Assembly (NCBI GenBank): GCA_964413425.1 | Contig: CAYPST010000016.1 | Span: 1 to 57,693 of the forward strand | DNA from: DATFLS01 sp964413425 | GTDB lineage: Bacteria; Fidelibacterota; JAANXI01 | DNA length: 57,693 nucleotides | Reading direction: 5' to 3' | Part shown: piece after piece, positions 37,419-45,665 of the stretch | Layout of the letters: every line of letters begins with the position of its first letter | How positions within the stretch are numbered: position 1 is the first letter of the stretch | Notes under the pieces: model-generated | Told to the model about the DNA's origin: nothing | Databases searched by the model: none | What the model saw: the letters and a program-made list of their open reading frames with translations, nothing else | Made by a program: the position numbers and the translations under genes

Positions 37419-38511
37419 CGGGGAATCCTCTTCTGGGTGTCGAGGCGATTCCGACTAGCGGATATTTGCCCTTCTTCGCGGGAGAAGGAAGATAGTCTTA
37501 ATCCTCTTCTGGGTGTCGAGGCGATTCCGACAATCCAGAACGCCCGCCCTCGTTTTTCCCTCCTTGTCTTGTCTTAATCCTCTTCTGGGTGTCGAGGCGA
37601 TTCCGACATCTCGGTAACCTCGAAGGCTATGACATTATAGTTTTGTCTTAATCCTCTTCTGGGTGTCGAGGCGATTCCGACTTTGGAGAAAGATGATAAG
37701 GAAAGTGAAAAAGAAACCCTTAATCCTCTTCTGGGTGTCGAGGCGATTCCGACAAGAGTTACAGAATGTTCTTGTTCAAATACAAGAACAGAAACCCTTA
37801 ATCCTCTTCTGGGTGTCGAGGCGATTCCGACAGAATCATGAGACACAAAGAAGCTAGTATGGCTGCCCTTAATCCTCTTCTGGGTGTCGAGGCGATTCCG
37901 ACTTGTGCCGGGCAAGCGACGCCTGGTAAGGGGTTCTGCTCAGCCCTTAATCCTCTTCTGGGTGTCGAGGCGATTCCGACAATAAACAAACTATGCCTGC
38001 GTTGATGGTGGCTTCCCCTTAATCCTCTTCTGGGTGTCGAGGCGATTCCGACAAGCCTTCACGCGAGATATCGATCCAGCATTGCAATCGGATACCCTTA
38101 ATCCTCTTCTGGGTGTCGAGGCGATTCCGACGCTATCTCCAGATGGCCCGGTCGAAGGGTTTGTCGCTAACCCTTAATCCTCTTCTGGGTGTCGAGGCGA
38201 TTCCGACGCTATTGCGGTGAAAGCTGAGGATCTTATTGCAGACCCTTAATCCTCTTCTGGGTGTCGAGGCGATTCCGACTTTACTGCTCAATCTGCGCAT
38301 CATGCGCAGCGATTGAGTGCCCTTAATCCTCTTCTGGGTGTCGAGGCGATTCCGACANNNNNNNNNNNNNNNNNNNNNNNNNNNNNNNNNNNNNNNNNNN
38401 NNNNNNNNNNNNNNNNNNNNNNNNNNNNNNNNNNNNNNNNNNNNNNNNNNNNNNNNNTGCGCAGCGATTGAGTGCCCTTAATCCTCTTCTGGGTGTCGAG
38501 GCGATTCCGAC
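37419..38511 (-). CRISPR. CRISPR array 1, 13-14 repeats, transcribed on the minus strand
   Basis: Repeats of 37 nt end at 37455, 37531, 37607, 37681, 37753, 37831, 37902, 37980, 38052, 38131, 38207, 38279, 38356 and 38511; spacers are 35-41 nt. On the minus strand the repeat begins GTCGGAATCGCCTCG and has a small CCTC/GAGG hairpin. The 3' end is GGATTAAGGG in most copies but GGATTAAGAC in the three next to the oldest one. The repeat at 37419-37455 is degenerate, so the leader is at the right end (38512 onward). An AUUAAGAC/AUUAAGGG end gives the usual 8-nt 5' tag of Cas6-made crRNAs. A 100-N gap interrupts the array (38358-38457), and the last two repeats are probably one copy. Confidence 0.97.
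38358..38457. other. Assembly gap (100 N)
   Basis: Exactly 100 N. The 55 bases before it (38303-38357) are identical to the 55 after it (38458-38512): the end of one spacer, a full repeat and one base. A 55-base overlap is a common k-mer length in short-read assembly, so the gap is probably a placeholder between contigs that actually overlap. Confidence 0.9.
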
Positions 38512-38789
38512 AGGTCGGCTCACAGGCCTTGTCCTTCAAGGGCTGTAGAGGGGGATTTCCCAAATGGCCTAATGTGCACGTCCTTACGTTCTCCCGGATC
38601 CATGGAATTTCGGGATAAATTCATTATTTACAACCCCCTCGGTCCCCTCTCAATGCTTCCTCCTGTCTCAGTATACTTTATCGCATCGACAGAGCATTTG
38701 CAAGAGGGAAATTTCCGACACCCTGCCACGATTGACCATACCACAAGAGGAGAATAAAGCATAGGAACCGAATCCTGCCATCAGCATGG
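38512..38789 (-). promoter_or_regulatory. Leader of array 1
   Basis: Right of the newest repeat and left of cas2. It shares ordered blocks with the array-2 leader: GCTCACAG next to the repeat, then TTTCCCA and ATGGC, GTGCAC, and ATTTACAACCCCCTCGGT farther out. A minus-strand TATACT lies at 38670-38675, but no good -35 is found 16-18 bases upstream. Confidence 0.8.
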
Positions 38790-39068
38790 TTAGAACATAC
38801 GGAGTTGTCCGGGATCATAGACCTCACCATCCCCCACAATTTGCACTTTTTGTACCGTATCCTGCGTTAGGGGATATATCCGCACGCTGTCCCCATCTGA
38901 TGTACAGACATATCCTGCTAACTGTTTGAGCAGTTCGCCGAGATCGTTTGGCTCCAGTATGCATTCAAACACACTGTATTGCACCCGAATACCCCGTCCC
39001 TCCAGAATTTTGGAGAGTTTCGTCCGGCTCGTGTCATCAGTGATGTCATAGGAGACCACATACAGCAC
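38790..39068 (-). CDS. cas2: Cas2
   Basis: 92 aa, the small ferredoxin-fold partner of Cas1 in the spacer-integration complex. The N-terminus MLYVVSYDITDDTSRTKLSKIL carries the family aspartate (YDI), and VQYSVFECILEPND is the standard second motif. The start codon is GTG (39068-39066), with GGAGG nine bases upstream; that ribosome site overlaps the last codons and stop of cas1, so the two are coupled. Last gene of the TPR-polymerase-cas1-cas2 operon, facing the leader of array 1. Confidence 0.97.
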   Translation of the reverse strand: MLYVVSYDITDDTSRTKLSKILEGRGIRVQYSVFECILEPNDLGELLKQLAGYVCTSDGDSVRIYPLTQDTVQKVQIVGDGEVYDPGQLRMF

Positions 39069-39074
39069 TTTCTA

Positions 39075-40082
39075 TTACCTCCTGAGCCGGGCCGGTTTCC
39101 ATTCGGTCTCGCTGGTAGCAGCCTGTGCCAACCGCAGGATATCATCCCGGATCCACTGCCGAAGGGTCAGGGTCCGGTCATCGATGGTCCGGAGGGCTTC
39201 AAACCGACCTTCCATTGTCCGGATGATTTCCCGGAAGGTGGTGTCATCAGCCTGGACCCCCTGCCCTGTCGTGCCGGATTGTTCTCCGTCCTTCTTCCCG
39301 GCGTGCAGAAAATTCTCGGGTGAGATATCCTCTCGCCGCAGCACTTCAGAGATCACCGGATCGGCCACCACGCTTCGATAGAGTTCGCAGCAGTCGCTGA
39401 CAAAAGCCGGATGGCCATAACTGGTGTCATGGAACCAGCCCCGAAACGGATCAAAGCCCGCGGTGACCACCGCCTCATAGACCTGGGAGAACAGCATGGT
39501 GTAGCAGAGGGACATGACCGCATTGGGTGGATCCGGGGGTGGATGTTTTGCCCGGCGCGTAAAGTTCCATTTGTCCGGCAGGATCACCCGATAGGCCTCA
39601 AATAAGTACCGGCTGGCCACCCCTTCGTACCCCCGCAGCTGTGTGAGCGTCTCTGCTCGATCCACCAGGGGAATCATTTCGGTGAGCTTCTGGATCCAGT
39701 CCGGAAAAGCATCGGACCATTGCCTGAGCAGAGACCGCATGTTCCGGATCTTCTGTTCAACGATCCGGCAGCTCCACTGCAACCGTCTGGTATCATCAAA
39801 GGCGATCCGGTACTGGGTGTCGCGCAAGGGACTGTTTTTCTGATGGTTCGGCTGTAACAGTCCCAGATACCGGCCGGTGGAAGACAGAAAATGGACCGGA
39901 ATGCCCTCCCGGAGGCACTGAATCAGCACGCCGGTACTGACACTGGTCCGCTGGGCCACCACCAGCCGGTCCACATGGGCGACTGGTATGCCGGTATACA
40001 GCCGGTCGTCCCGGTAGATCTGAAAGGCCTGATGGTCCTTTTTCAGGTACGTTCCGGGCTCGAGACAGTACACGGTCCCCAT
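39075..40082 (-). CDS. cas1: Cas1 integrase
   Basis: 335 aa, the nuclease/integrase that inserts new spacers at the leader-repeat junction. Metal-binding residues: Glu153 in QLRGYEGVASRYLFEAY, His218 in GWFHDTSYGHP, and Asp230/Glu233 in VSDCCELYRS. The N-terminal beta domain is usual (MGTVYCLEPGTYLKKDHQ, LVVAQRTSVSTGVLIQCLREGIPVHFL). A polar insert of about 25 residues (HAGKKDGEQSGTTGQGVQ) occurs in the C-terminal lobe. The start has GGAG 7 bases upstream inside the tail of the polymerase gene, whose stop is 4 bases before the ATG, so the three genes are translated together. No cas4 or reverse transcriptase is fused or near. Confidence 0.97.
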   Translation of the reverse strand: MGTVYCLEPGTYLKKDHQAFQIYRDDRLYTGIPVAHVDRLVVAQRTSVSTGVLIQCLREGIPVHFLSSTGRYLGLLQPNHQKNSPLRDTQYRIAFDDTRRLQWSCRIVEQKIRNMRSLLRQWSDAFPDWIQKLTEMIPLVDRAETLTQLRGYEGVASRYLFEAYRVILPDKWNFTRRAKHPPPDPPNAVMSLCYTMLFSQVYEAVVTAGFDPFRGWFHDTSYGHPAFVSDCCELYRSVVADPVISEVLRREDISPENFLHAGKKDGEQSGTTGQGVQADDTTFREIIRTMEGRFEALRTIDDRTLTLRQWIRDDILRLAQAATSETEWKPARLRR

Positions 40083-40086
40083 AAGA

Positions 40087-41580
40087 TCACTCCGATATCA
40101 CTTGCCAGTTGACGGCAAATGCGGCCACCTGTTCCGGATCCAGAAACTGAGCGAGCATTTTCGCACAGAGGTCCCCCGGACATTCCCCGTGCCGGGAGTC
40201 CCACAGAATCCATACGGCGTCATACAGCAGCAGATACAATCGGTGCGCCTCAGGTAACACCGCATGCAGCTGGCAGACGGCGTGGTGAAACAGGTCGGCC
40301 GCACTTCCCTGGATAATCCGGTTGAACGCTCTGCGTTCCCATCCAGGGGTATTGGTATCCACGGGGAGTTCCCGGCCAGTCACCGTGCGGACTGCTCCGG
40401 CCAGCCGGGCCTCCTGAATGACGGTCATTTGCCAGCGTCCCACGGCGTCACACCATCTGGCTCCCAGTGATGTCAGATCCTCATGATCCGGCAACGCTCC
40501 GCCATTCATAAACCGGTTGATGATTCGTTTCATCACCGGACGTTCCCGGGCCCCCAAATCTGCATAATCAGTCGGGAGAGCCGTCTCAGACAGTCTGTCT
40601 TCCTGAATCAGCATGCGCGTCAACACGGTCGGTTCCATCATACGGACATCGAACCGGGCAATGTGATACGGAGCCGGCGGTGCCAGCAGGCGCCGTCTCT
40701 GCTGTCGGGAGAAGGATAACACCCCCGGATTCCGATAGGCGATCCGGCCGGTCCGGGTCTGACAATGGATGGTGGGCCAGACTTCTTCGCCCTGCAGAAA
40801 TATCGGATACCGGGACAGGATTTCTACCAGCTGTTTCCCATATATGTTCTCTGAATTGTCCTTATTTTCAGGTGGCAGGGGATTTTGTGGAGAGATGTTG
40901 CCTCTGAGAACAGCTCTCGTTTCCGGCAGCTGGGTTTCGAGGGAGGCGCCAGAAACGGACACCCGGTCCACAGAAGAATTTCCACTGTCTATGAATTGCA
41001 GTGCCTGTGCTGCCTGGCGCTGATGGTAGTCGGAATTCAGGGGATGGGCGGTGAGCAGGCGGAGATGGCGGACGGCTTCGTCCGGGTCCTCCAGCGATTG
41101 CACGATCTCCGGGAGGCGAAAATAGGCGCCCCGGGCCAGTGTCCGGGCGAAGTCTTCCCTGGGAGTGAGCTCGGCATTATCCCACGCCTCTCCGGCTTTG
41201 CGACGGACCTGGGGAGCGGGGTCCAGGCAGGCCTGGGTCAATAACATTCGGGCTTGCCTCGCCGTGCTGCGCTGGTTCCGGCTTGTGCCCAGGTGATTCA
41301 ACATCGCAAATTCCTGCAGCGCATATAAGAACCGCAGCCGTTCAGGGCCGGTGGCGGATCGCCACCAGTGTTGCAGGCGAAAAACAATCCCCATTTCATA
41401 CCGGACCAGATAATGGGGATGGGTAAGCAGGGAAATACATGCGTCCTCACACTCGTCCGGCAATCCAAAGCGGGTCAACAGAGCGGTCACCTGGTAGATG
41501 AGGGCAGGCACTTCGGGACTGAATGGGGTTTCCTGGAGTGCCGTGATCAGGTCCAGTATTTCGCCGTGGGGATCAGACAT
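40087..41580 (-). CDS. CRISPR-linked PolA-like DNA polymerase with helical N-terminal domain
   Basis: 497 aa from the ATG at 41580 (GGAGGGG 6 bases upstream; overlaps the TPR gene by 8 bases). Residues 1-200 are helical, with HEAT-like text (DPAPQVRRKAGEAWDNAEL). The C-terminal part carries family A polymerase motifs in order: TRTGRIAYRNP (275-285, compare TGRLSSxxPNLQ), motif A FDVRMMEPTVL (310-320, Asp311), motif B RPVMKRIINRFMNGG (347-361, Arg347 and Lys351 kept, Phe/Tyr positions changed), ERRAFNRIIQGSAADLFHHA (415-434), motif C LLYDAVWILWD (Asp454). Both catalytic palm aspartates are kept; the HDE of motif C is YDA. No 3'-5' exonuclease or 5'-nuclease domain is present, and the A-B distance is short. 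Position between TPR and cas1 suggests a role in making or filling in spacer precursors; that is inference. Confidence 0.8.
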   Translation of the reverse strand: MSDPHGEILDLITALQETPFSPEVPALIYQVTALLTRFGLPDECEDACISLLTHPHYLVRYEMGIVFRLQHWWRSATGPERLRFLYALQEFAMLNHLGTSRNQRSTARQARMLLTQACLDPAPQVRRKAGEAWDNAELTPREDFARTLARGAYFRLPEIVQSLEDPDEAVRHLRLLTAHPLNSDYHQRQAAQALQFIDSGNSSVDRVSVSGASLETQLPETRAVLRGNISPQNPLPPENKDNSENIYGKQLVEILSRYPIFLQGEEVWPTIHCQTRTGRIAYRNPGVLSFSRQQRRRLLAPPAPYHIARFDVRMMEPTVLTRMLIQEDRLSETALPTDYADLGARERPVMKRIINRFMNGGALPDHEDLTSLGARWCDAVGRWQMTVIQEARLAGAVRTVTGRELPVDTNTPGWERRAFNRIIQGSAADLFHHAVCQLHAVLPEAHRLYLLLYDAVWILWDSRHGECPGDLCAKMLAQFLDPEQVAAFAVNWQVISE

Positions 41581-42748
41581 ACACCACCCCTCCGGAAAAA
41601 CACCGTTCCGCCTGGATTGCATCCCGGGGTGTCTGGGGATACGAGTACTCCACCTCTTGAAAATAGTGCTCTGCGGTTTCACCGTCCCCGGCCGATTGCA
41701 AGGCCATGCCCAGTTCCCACATGGCCAGCGGATAATCGGTTTCGTACAGTTTCAGTTTCGCCTGAATGGCTTTTTCATAGTAGGTAACGGCCTCCTGGTA
41801 GCGCTGCTGTGCCATATACACCCGGCCGGTGAGCAGGTAAATTTTATGCTGGCTCTTCCGGCTGCGGGGCATGGCCAGTTCCAAGGCCCGCAGCGCGTCC
41901 GCATACTGGCCGGCCCGGAGGTGGTTAATGCCTTTATCCACGTAAATATAACCCTGCCTCCGGCAGGATAACGCCCGCTCGAACCGTTCTGTGGCCAGGT
42001 CAAATCGATGTTGATCTGAGGCGACCCGTCCCAGACGATCGTGAATCCATTCCCGGGTTTCATCACAGGTTCTGGCCTGTTGAAAGGCTTCTTCGGCTTG
42101 TGATAATTCACCAAGCCCCAGCGCGATTTCCCCGGCCAGATACCAATGATAGATGTCCTCGATATACCGGCGATGATCTTCGGCATGACTCAGTTCGGCA
42201 TAGACCCGGGCTTCTTCCCAGCGACGACAGGCGATGAGGGATTTCGCCAGACCGAAGCAGGCTTTGACCAGATGTTTCCGGTAAAACTTCTGATGAAACT
42301 CCCGGTCTTCCTCCTGATACAATCTGTGGACGTCGGTATAGATTTCGATAGCCTTCTCATGGTGGTCCAGTTTCCGGTAACAATTGCCCAGCACATACAG
42401 GCAGGGAATGAACTCGGGGCGGAGCTCCAGAGCGCGAAGCAAATGAGGGATGGCCTCGCGGAAGGATTGACGGCTTCGACCCTGGAGCCCCTGGACATAC
42501 TGAATATACCCCAGGCTATAATGTGCCATCGGATCATCCGGAGTGAGGACGGCATGTTGATTCGCATATTGGTCTGCCAGGTCATATTGACCCATCTGAG
42601 TATAGGCAAATGCCACCTGCCGGACAATCTCCGGCGACCGCCAGAGTCCGTTCTCCTCCGAATGCAGCTTCCCGTACACCCGGACTATCGCCTGCCAGTT
42701 GTTTTCGCGTCGCCATGCTTCAATCTGATCCTGGGCTGACATGTTCAT
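41573..42748 (-). CDS. TPR-repeat protein of the CRISPR adaptation operon
   Basis: 391 aa made of about eight tetratricopeptide repeats with the W/LxxG/Y..A...P spacing: VAFAYTQMGQYDLADQYANQ, HYSLGYIQYVQG, LYVLGNCYRKLDHHEKAIEIY, LAGEIALGLGELSQAEEAFQQA, DKGINHLRAGQYADALRALE, LLTGRVYMAQQRYQEAVTYYEKA. No catalytic domain, no signal peptide. The start is GGAGG plus 10 bases to the ATG at 42748. Its last codons overlap the start of the PolA-like gene, so the two proteins are made together, likely as a complex. First gene of the four-gene unit TPR-polA-like-cas1-cas2. It would act as scaffold; a known Cas family name could not be assigned. Confidence 0.85.
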   Translation of the reverse strand: MNMSAQDQIEAWRRENNWQAIVRVYGKLHSEENGLWRSPEIVRQVAFAYTQMGQYDLADQYANQHAVLTPDDPMAHYSLGYIQYVQGLQGRSRQSFREAIPHLLRALELRPEFIPCLYVLGNCYRKLDHHEKAIEIYTDVHRLYQEEDREFHQKFYRKHLVKACFGLAKSLIACRRWEEARVYAELSHAEDHRRYIEDIYHWYLAGEIALGLGELSQAEEAFQQARTCDETREWIHDRLGRVASDQHRFDLATERFERALSCRRQGYIYVDKGINHLRAGQYADALRALELAMPRSRKSQHKIYLLTGRVYMAQQRYQEAVTYYEKAIQAKLKLYETDYPLAMWELGMALQSAGDGETAEHYFQEVEYSYPQTPRDAIQAERCFSGGVVYV

Positions 42749-43095
42749 TGTTTTTCATCCTCCTTTATTTCGGTTGCTCTGGCAACCTATCGGATGATCA
42801 CGAGCAATGCCAGCATGCCAAGCTTGGGAGCCATTCAGGAGGTCAGGAGAGTGGAAAAAAGTGGTATCCGCAGCTGCAGATGGGTGCTCCTTTCCCCATG
42901 GAGACCCCATCGGGATATGAATTATTCCAGCAGAAATAAACTATGAAATCAAACTCAGAAGAGAGTGACCTGCCTGTGCTCCATCCTCGGATTGAGCTGC
43001 ATAAATAAGCGAAACCCAAAGTATATCTACGTACAGCGATACTTCGCTGTCCCAGCAAGACCCCATTGGGGCACTCATATCGCACAACTCAGACG
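42749..43095. other. Promoter region of the adaptation operon with repeat relics
   Basis: No gene. Two relics of a dispersed motif: GGAGACCCCATCGGGATATG at about 42900 and AAGACCCCATTGGGGCACTC at about 43058. The operon promoter must be here or in trailer 2, but no clear -35/-10 was found. Confidence 0.4.
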
Positions 43096-43417
43096 TAAGA
43101 TAGATATGAATCATGGAAATGCAAGAACCAGTGTTTCTGGCGAGTCACACCCCTCTTATGTTTCGTAGTCTTTTGTAACTGTAGACCCGGCTGGTGTTGA
43201 CATCAACCCGCCACTGATACTCTCGCTTCAAGTCCGGTGCAGCCGGGTTGAAGCGGGAGAGGCCCTCCGTGTCTCGTCTCTATGGCTTCAACCCGCCTGC
43301 GGCGGCCTTAAAGCCGCGAAGGTTTATTCGACGCCGCCCGGTCCGCATCCGGCCAGTGGGAGGCGACCAGTCCTGACCGAAACCGCCGAACCAGCGGAGA
43401 GGCAAGTCGCAATGCGT
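43096..43417 (-). repeat. Array-2 trailer, homologous to the array-1 trailer
   Basis: Pairs with 37097-37418. Shares GCAGCCGGGTTGAAGCGGG, CTCCGTGTCTCGTCTCT, CTGCGGCGGCCTTAAAGCCG and CGGTCCGCATCCGGCCA. Lies between the leader-distal end of array 2 and the TPR-operon upstream region. Confidence 0.85.
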
Positions 43418-45368
43418 CCAGAAATCCTCTTCTAAGCAGCGAGGCGATTCCGACATGTTTATCTCTTCCTGATAAATCGAAAAGAATAAGACAGTCTTAA
43501 TCCTCTTCTAGCTCACGAGGCGATTCCGACAGAAGACATCATGAGCATTCTGGATGACTCCAAGGTCTTAATCCTCTTCTAGCTCACGAGGCGATTCCGA
43601 CCAGGTAGAATGCCACTGAAGGTGCCCTGGTCGCTCGGTCTTAATCCTCTTCTAGCTCACGAGGCGATTCCGACTAGAATCATCGAGCGGGACTGGGACA
43701 CTCTACCAACAACTGTCTTAATCCTCTTCTAGCTCACGAGGCGATTCCGACATGTCGCCGAGAAATCGCGCTAAGGCGTACATAGTGGTCTTAATCCTCT
43801 TCTAGCTCACGAGGCGTTTCCGACTAAGGCTGTTGATGTTAATGAGATGTGGTCCAATGGTCTTAATCCTCTTCTAAGCAGCGAGGCGTTTCCGACCCAG
43901 ATACAAATAGCTGAAAGATAAGGATATCATGTCTTAATCCTCTTCTAAGCAGCGAGGCGTTTCCGACCGAGGGTATTGATCCTGAGTCTGAACGTGGATT
44001 AATATTGTCTTAATCCTCTTCTAAGCAGCGAGGCGTTTCCGACAATTTTGGTGGAGATCCATGAATGCTTATTGAACCAAGTCTTAATTTTCTTCTAAGC
44101 AGCGAGGCGTTTCCGACTCATAGATCAAGGGAGGAAGTCATGTACGAATATCCCAAGTCTTAATCCTCTTCTAAGCAGCGAGGCGTTTCCGACTCATCCT
44201 CTGGCTGGAACAGAACGGCTACCCCGAGTCTTAATCCTCTTCTAAGCAGCGAGGCGTTTCCGACCTATGAGGACCTGCCGGAGCATCCGATCTCGTACGA
44301 AGGTCTTAATCCTCTTCTAAGCAGCGAGGCGTTTCCGACTGTTTCATTGCGCTGCACTGGCTTCTCGAAGCCACGTCTTAATCCTCTTCTAAGCAGCGAG
44401 GCGTTTCCGACGAACTGTGTACCTCCAAAGATTGTGCACTTATCCAAGTCTTAATCCTCTTCTAAGCAGCGAGGCGTTTCCGACTGGATCGATCCTTTTG
44501 AATAAGAAAGAGCTACATAAGTCTTAATCCTCTTCTAAGCAGCGAGGCGTTTCCGACGGAAGCAACTAAGCGGATTGAAAAACATCGGTGAAGTCTTAAT
44601 CCTCTTCTAAGCAGCGAGGCGTTTCCGACGCCTTTCCGAATTACCGCATTGTCTCCAATAAATATGTCTTAATCCTCTTCTAAGCAGCGAGGCGTTTCCG
44701 ACGCGTGTCACAGATGATCATCAGCTGGTGGGAAAGAGGCTAGTCTTAATCCTCTTCTAAGCAGCGAGGCGTTTCCGACTGATTGCTAATTTTAATGATG
44801 AACCTATTGCTATGTCTTAATCCTCTTCTAAGCAGCGAGGCGTTTCCGACTATTGCTTCTTACTATCTGGAAAATCAAAAGAATTTGGTCTTAATCCTCT
44901 TCTAAGCAGCGAGGCGTTTCCGACAAGTTATGCAGGGATCGAATCTGAATTATACAACACAAGTCTTAATCCTCTTCTAAGCAGCGAGGCGTTTCCGACC
45001 ATGACTTGTGTATAATACAATGACAGAAATAAATAGTCTTAATCCTCTTCTAAGCAGCGAGGCGTTTCCGACGAAATTCTTATCACAGATGAATGTCATT
45101 ATTATCGCAATAGTCTTAATCCTCTTCTAAGCAGCGAGGCGTTTCCGACAGAATTGCACGAGAAACTTACATCCACCATGATGATTCGTCTTAATCCTCT
45201 TCTAAGCAGCGAGGCGTTTCCGACTTCGATCAGGCCCTACAGAGTATTTCTCAGACCGGGTCTTAATCCTCTTCTAAGCAGCGAGGCGTTTCCGACATTC
45301 ACAAATATCACAACAGTAGAAATTGAGCTGTGTCTTAATCCTCTTCTAAGCAGCGAGGCGTTTCCGAC
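43418..45368 (-). CRISPR. CRISPR array 2, 27 repeats and 26 spacers, transcribed on the minus strand
   Basis: 37-nt repeats start at 43418 (degenerate), 43494, 43565, 43638, 43715, 43788, 43860, 43931, 44007, 44081, 44157, 44228, 44303, 44375, 44448, 44521, 44593, 44666, 44743, 44814, 44888, 44963, 45036, 45113, 45188, 45260 and 45332; spacers are 34-40 nt. On the minus strand most copies begin GTCGGAAACGCCTCG and end GAGGATTAAGAC with the loop GCTGCTTA. The copies at 43494-43751 begin GTCGGAATCGCC with the loop GTGAGCTA, the copy at 43788 combines the GTCGGAAACGCC start with the GTGAGCTA loop, and the oldest copy has the GCTGCTTA loop with GTCGGAATCGCC. The repeat at 44081 has two changed bases. 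The degenerate end is at the left, so the leader is at the right. Confidence 0.98.
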
Positions 45369-45600
45369 AGGTCCGCTCACAGCCCTTGCGGGACAGGCGT
45401 TCTGGGAGGGTGTTTCCCAGATGGCATAACGTGCACCGTGTTATCATCTGGCCGGATGCACGAAAATCGGGGTAATTCCAATAAATACAACCCCCTCGGT
45501 GTTTTCTCCGGATTTCCTGTCCTCTGCATGGTAATACTCCACCGCTCCTGAGACTATGCCTGAAGCCAGTATAACATATCTTTGACGTCATTCCAATTTA
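45369..45600 (-). promoter_or_regulatory. Leader of array 2
   Basis: Starts right after the newest repeat and shares blocks with the array-1 leader: GCTCACAG, TTTCCCA..ATGGC, GTGCAC, CCGGAT, and AATACAACCCCCTCGGT. These blocks are the likely docking and promoter region for Cas1-Cas2 at both arrays. Confidence 0.85.
45568..45596 (-). promoter_or_regulatory. Array-2 promoter, -35 TTGGAA, 17 bp, -10 TATACT
   Basis: On the minus strand TTGGAA (45591-45596) and TATACT (45568-45573) stand exactly 17 bases apart, close to the sigma-70 consensus. A start near 45561 would give a leader RNA of about 190 nt before the first repeat. Confidence 0.65.
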
Positions 45601-45665
45601 AAATTTGTAGCATCGGACTTGGGGAACATTAAAACACGAACTGCAATTCAGTCTGACGTCCGGGG

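Noticed and set aside
37574..38563. Open frames across array 1 giving repeated VGIASTPRRGLR peptides
   Set aside because: They translate the CRISPR repeats and spacers; the periodicity comes from the array, and no start site or family match supports them.
38660..38700. Array-1 promoter with a proper -35 box
   Set aside because: TATACT is present on the minus strand, but no TTGACA-like hexamer sits 16-18 bases upstream, so only the leader is annotated.
39075..42748. Reverse transcriptase or cas4 in the adaptation operon
   Set aside because: No YxDD reverse-transcriptase motif and no Cas4 cysteine cluster were found; the polymerase-like gene fits family A instead.
45154..45429. Plus-strand frame with repeated LNPLLSSEAFPT peptides at the newest end of array 2
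   Set aside because: It is a translation of array-2 repeats and spacers plus the leader edge, opposite to the transcribed strand.
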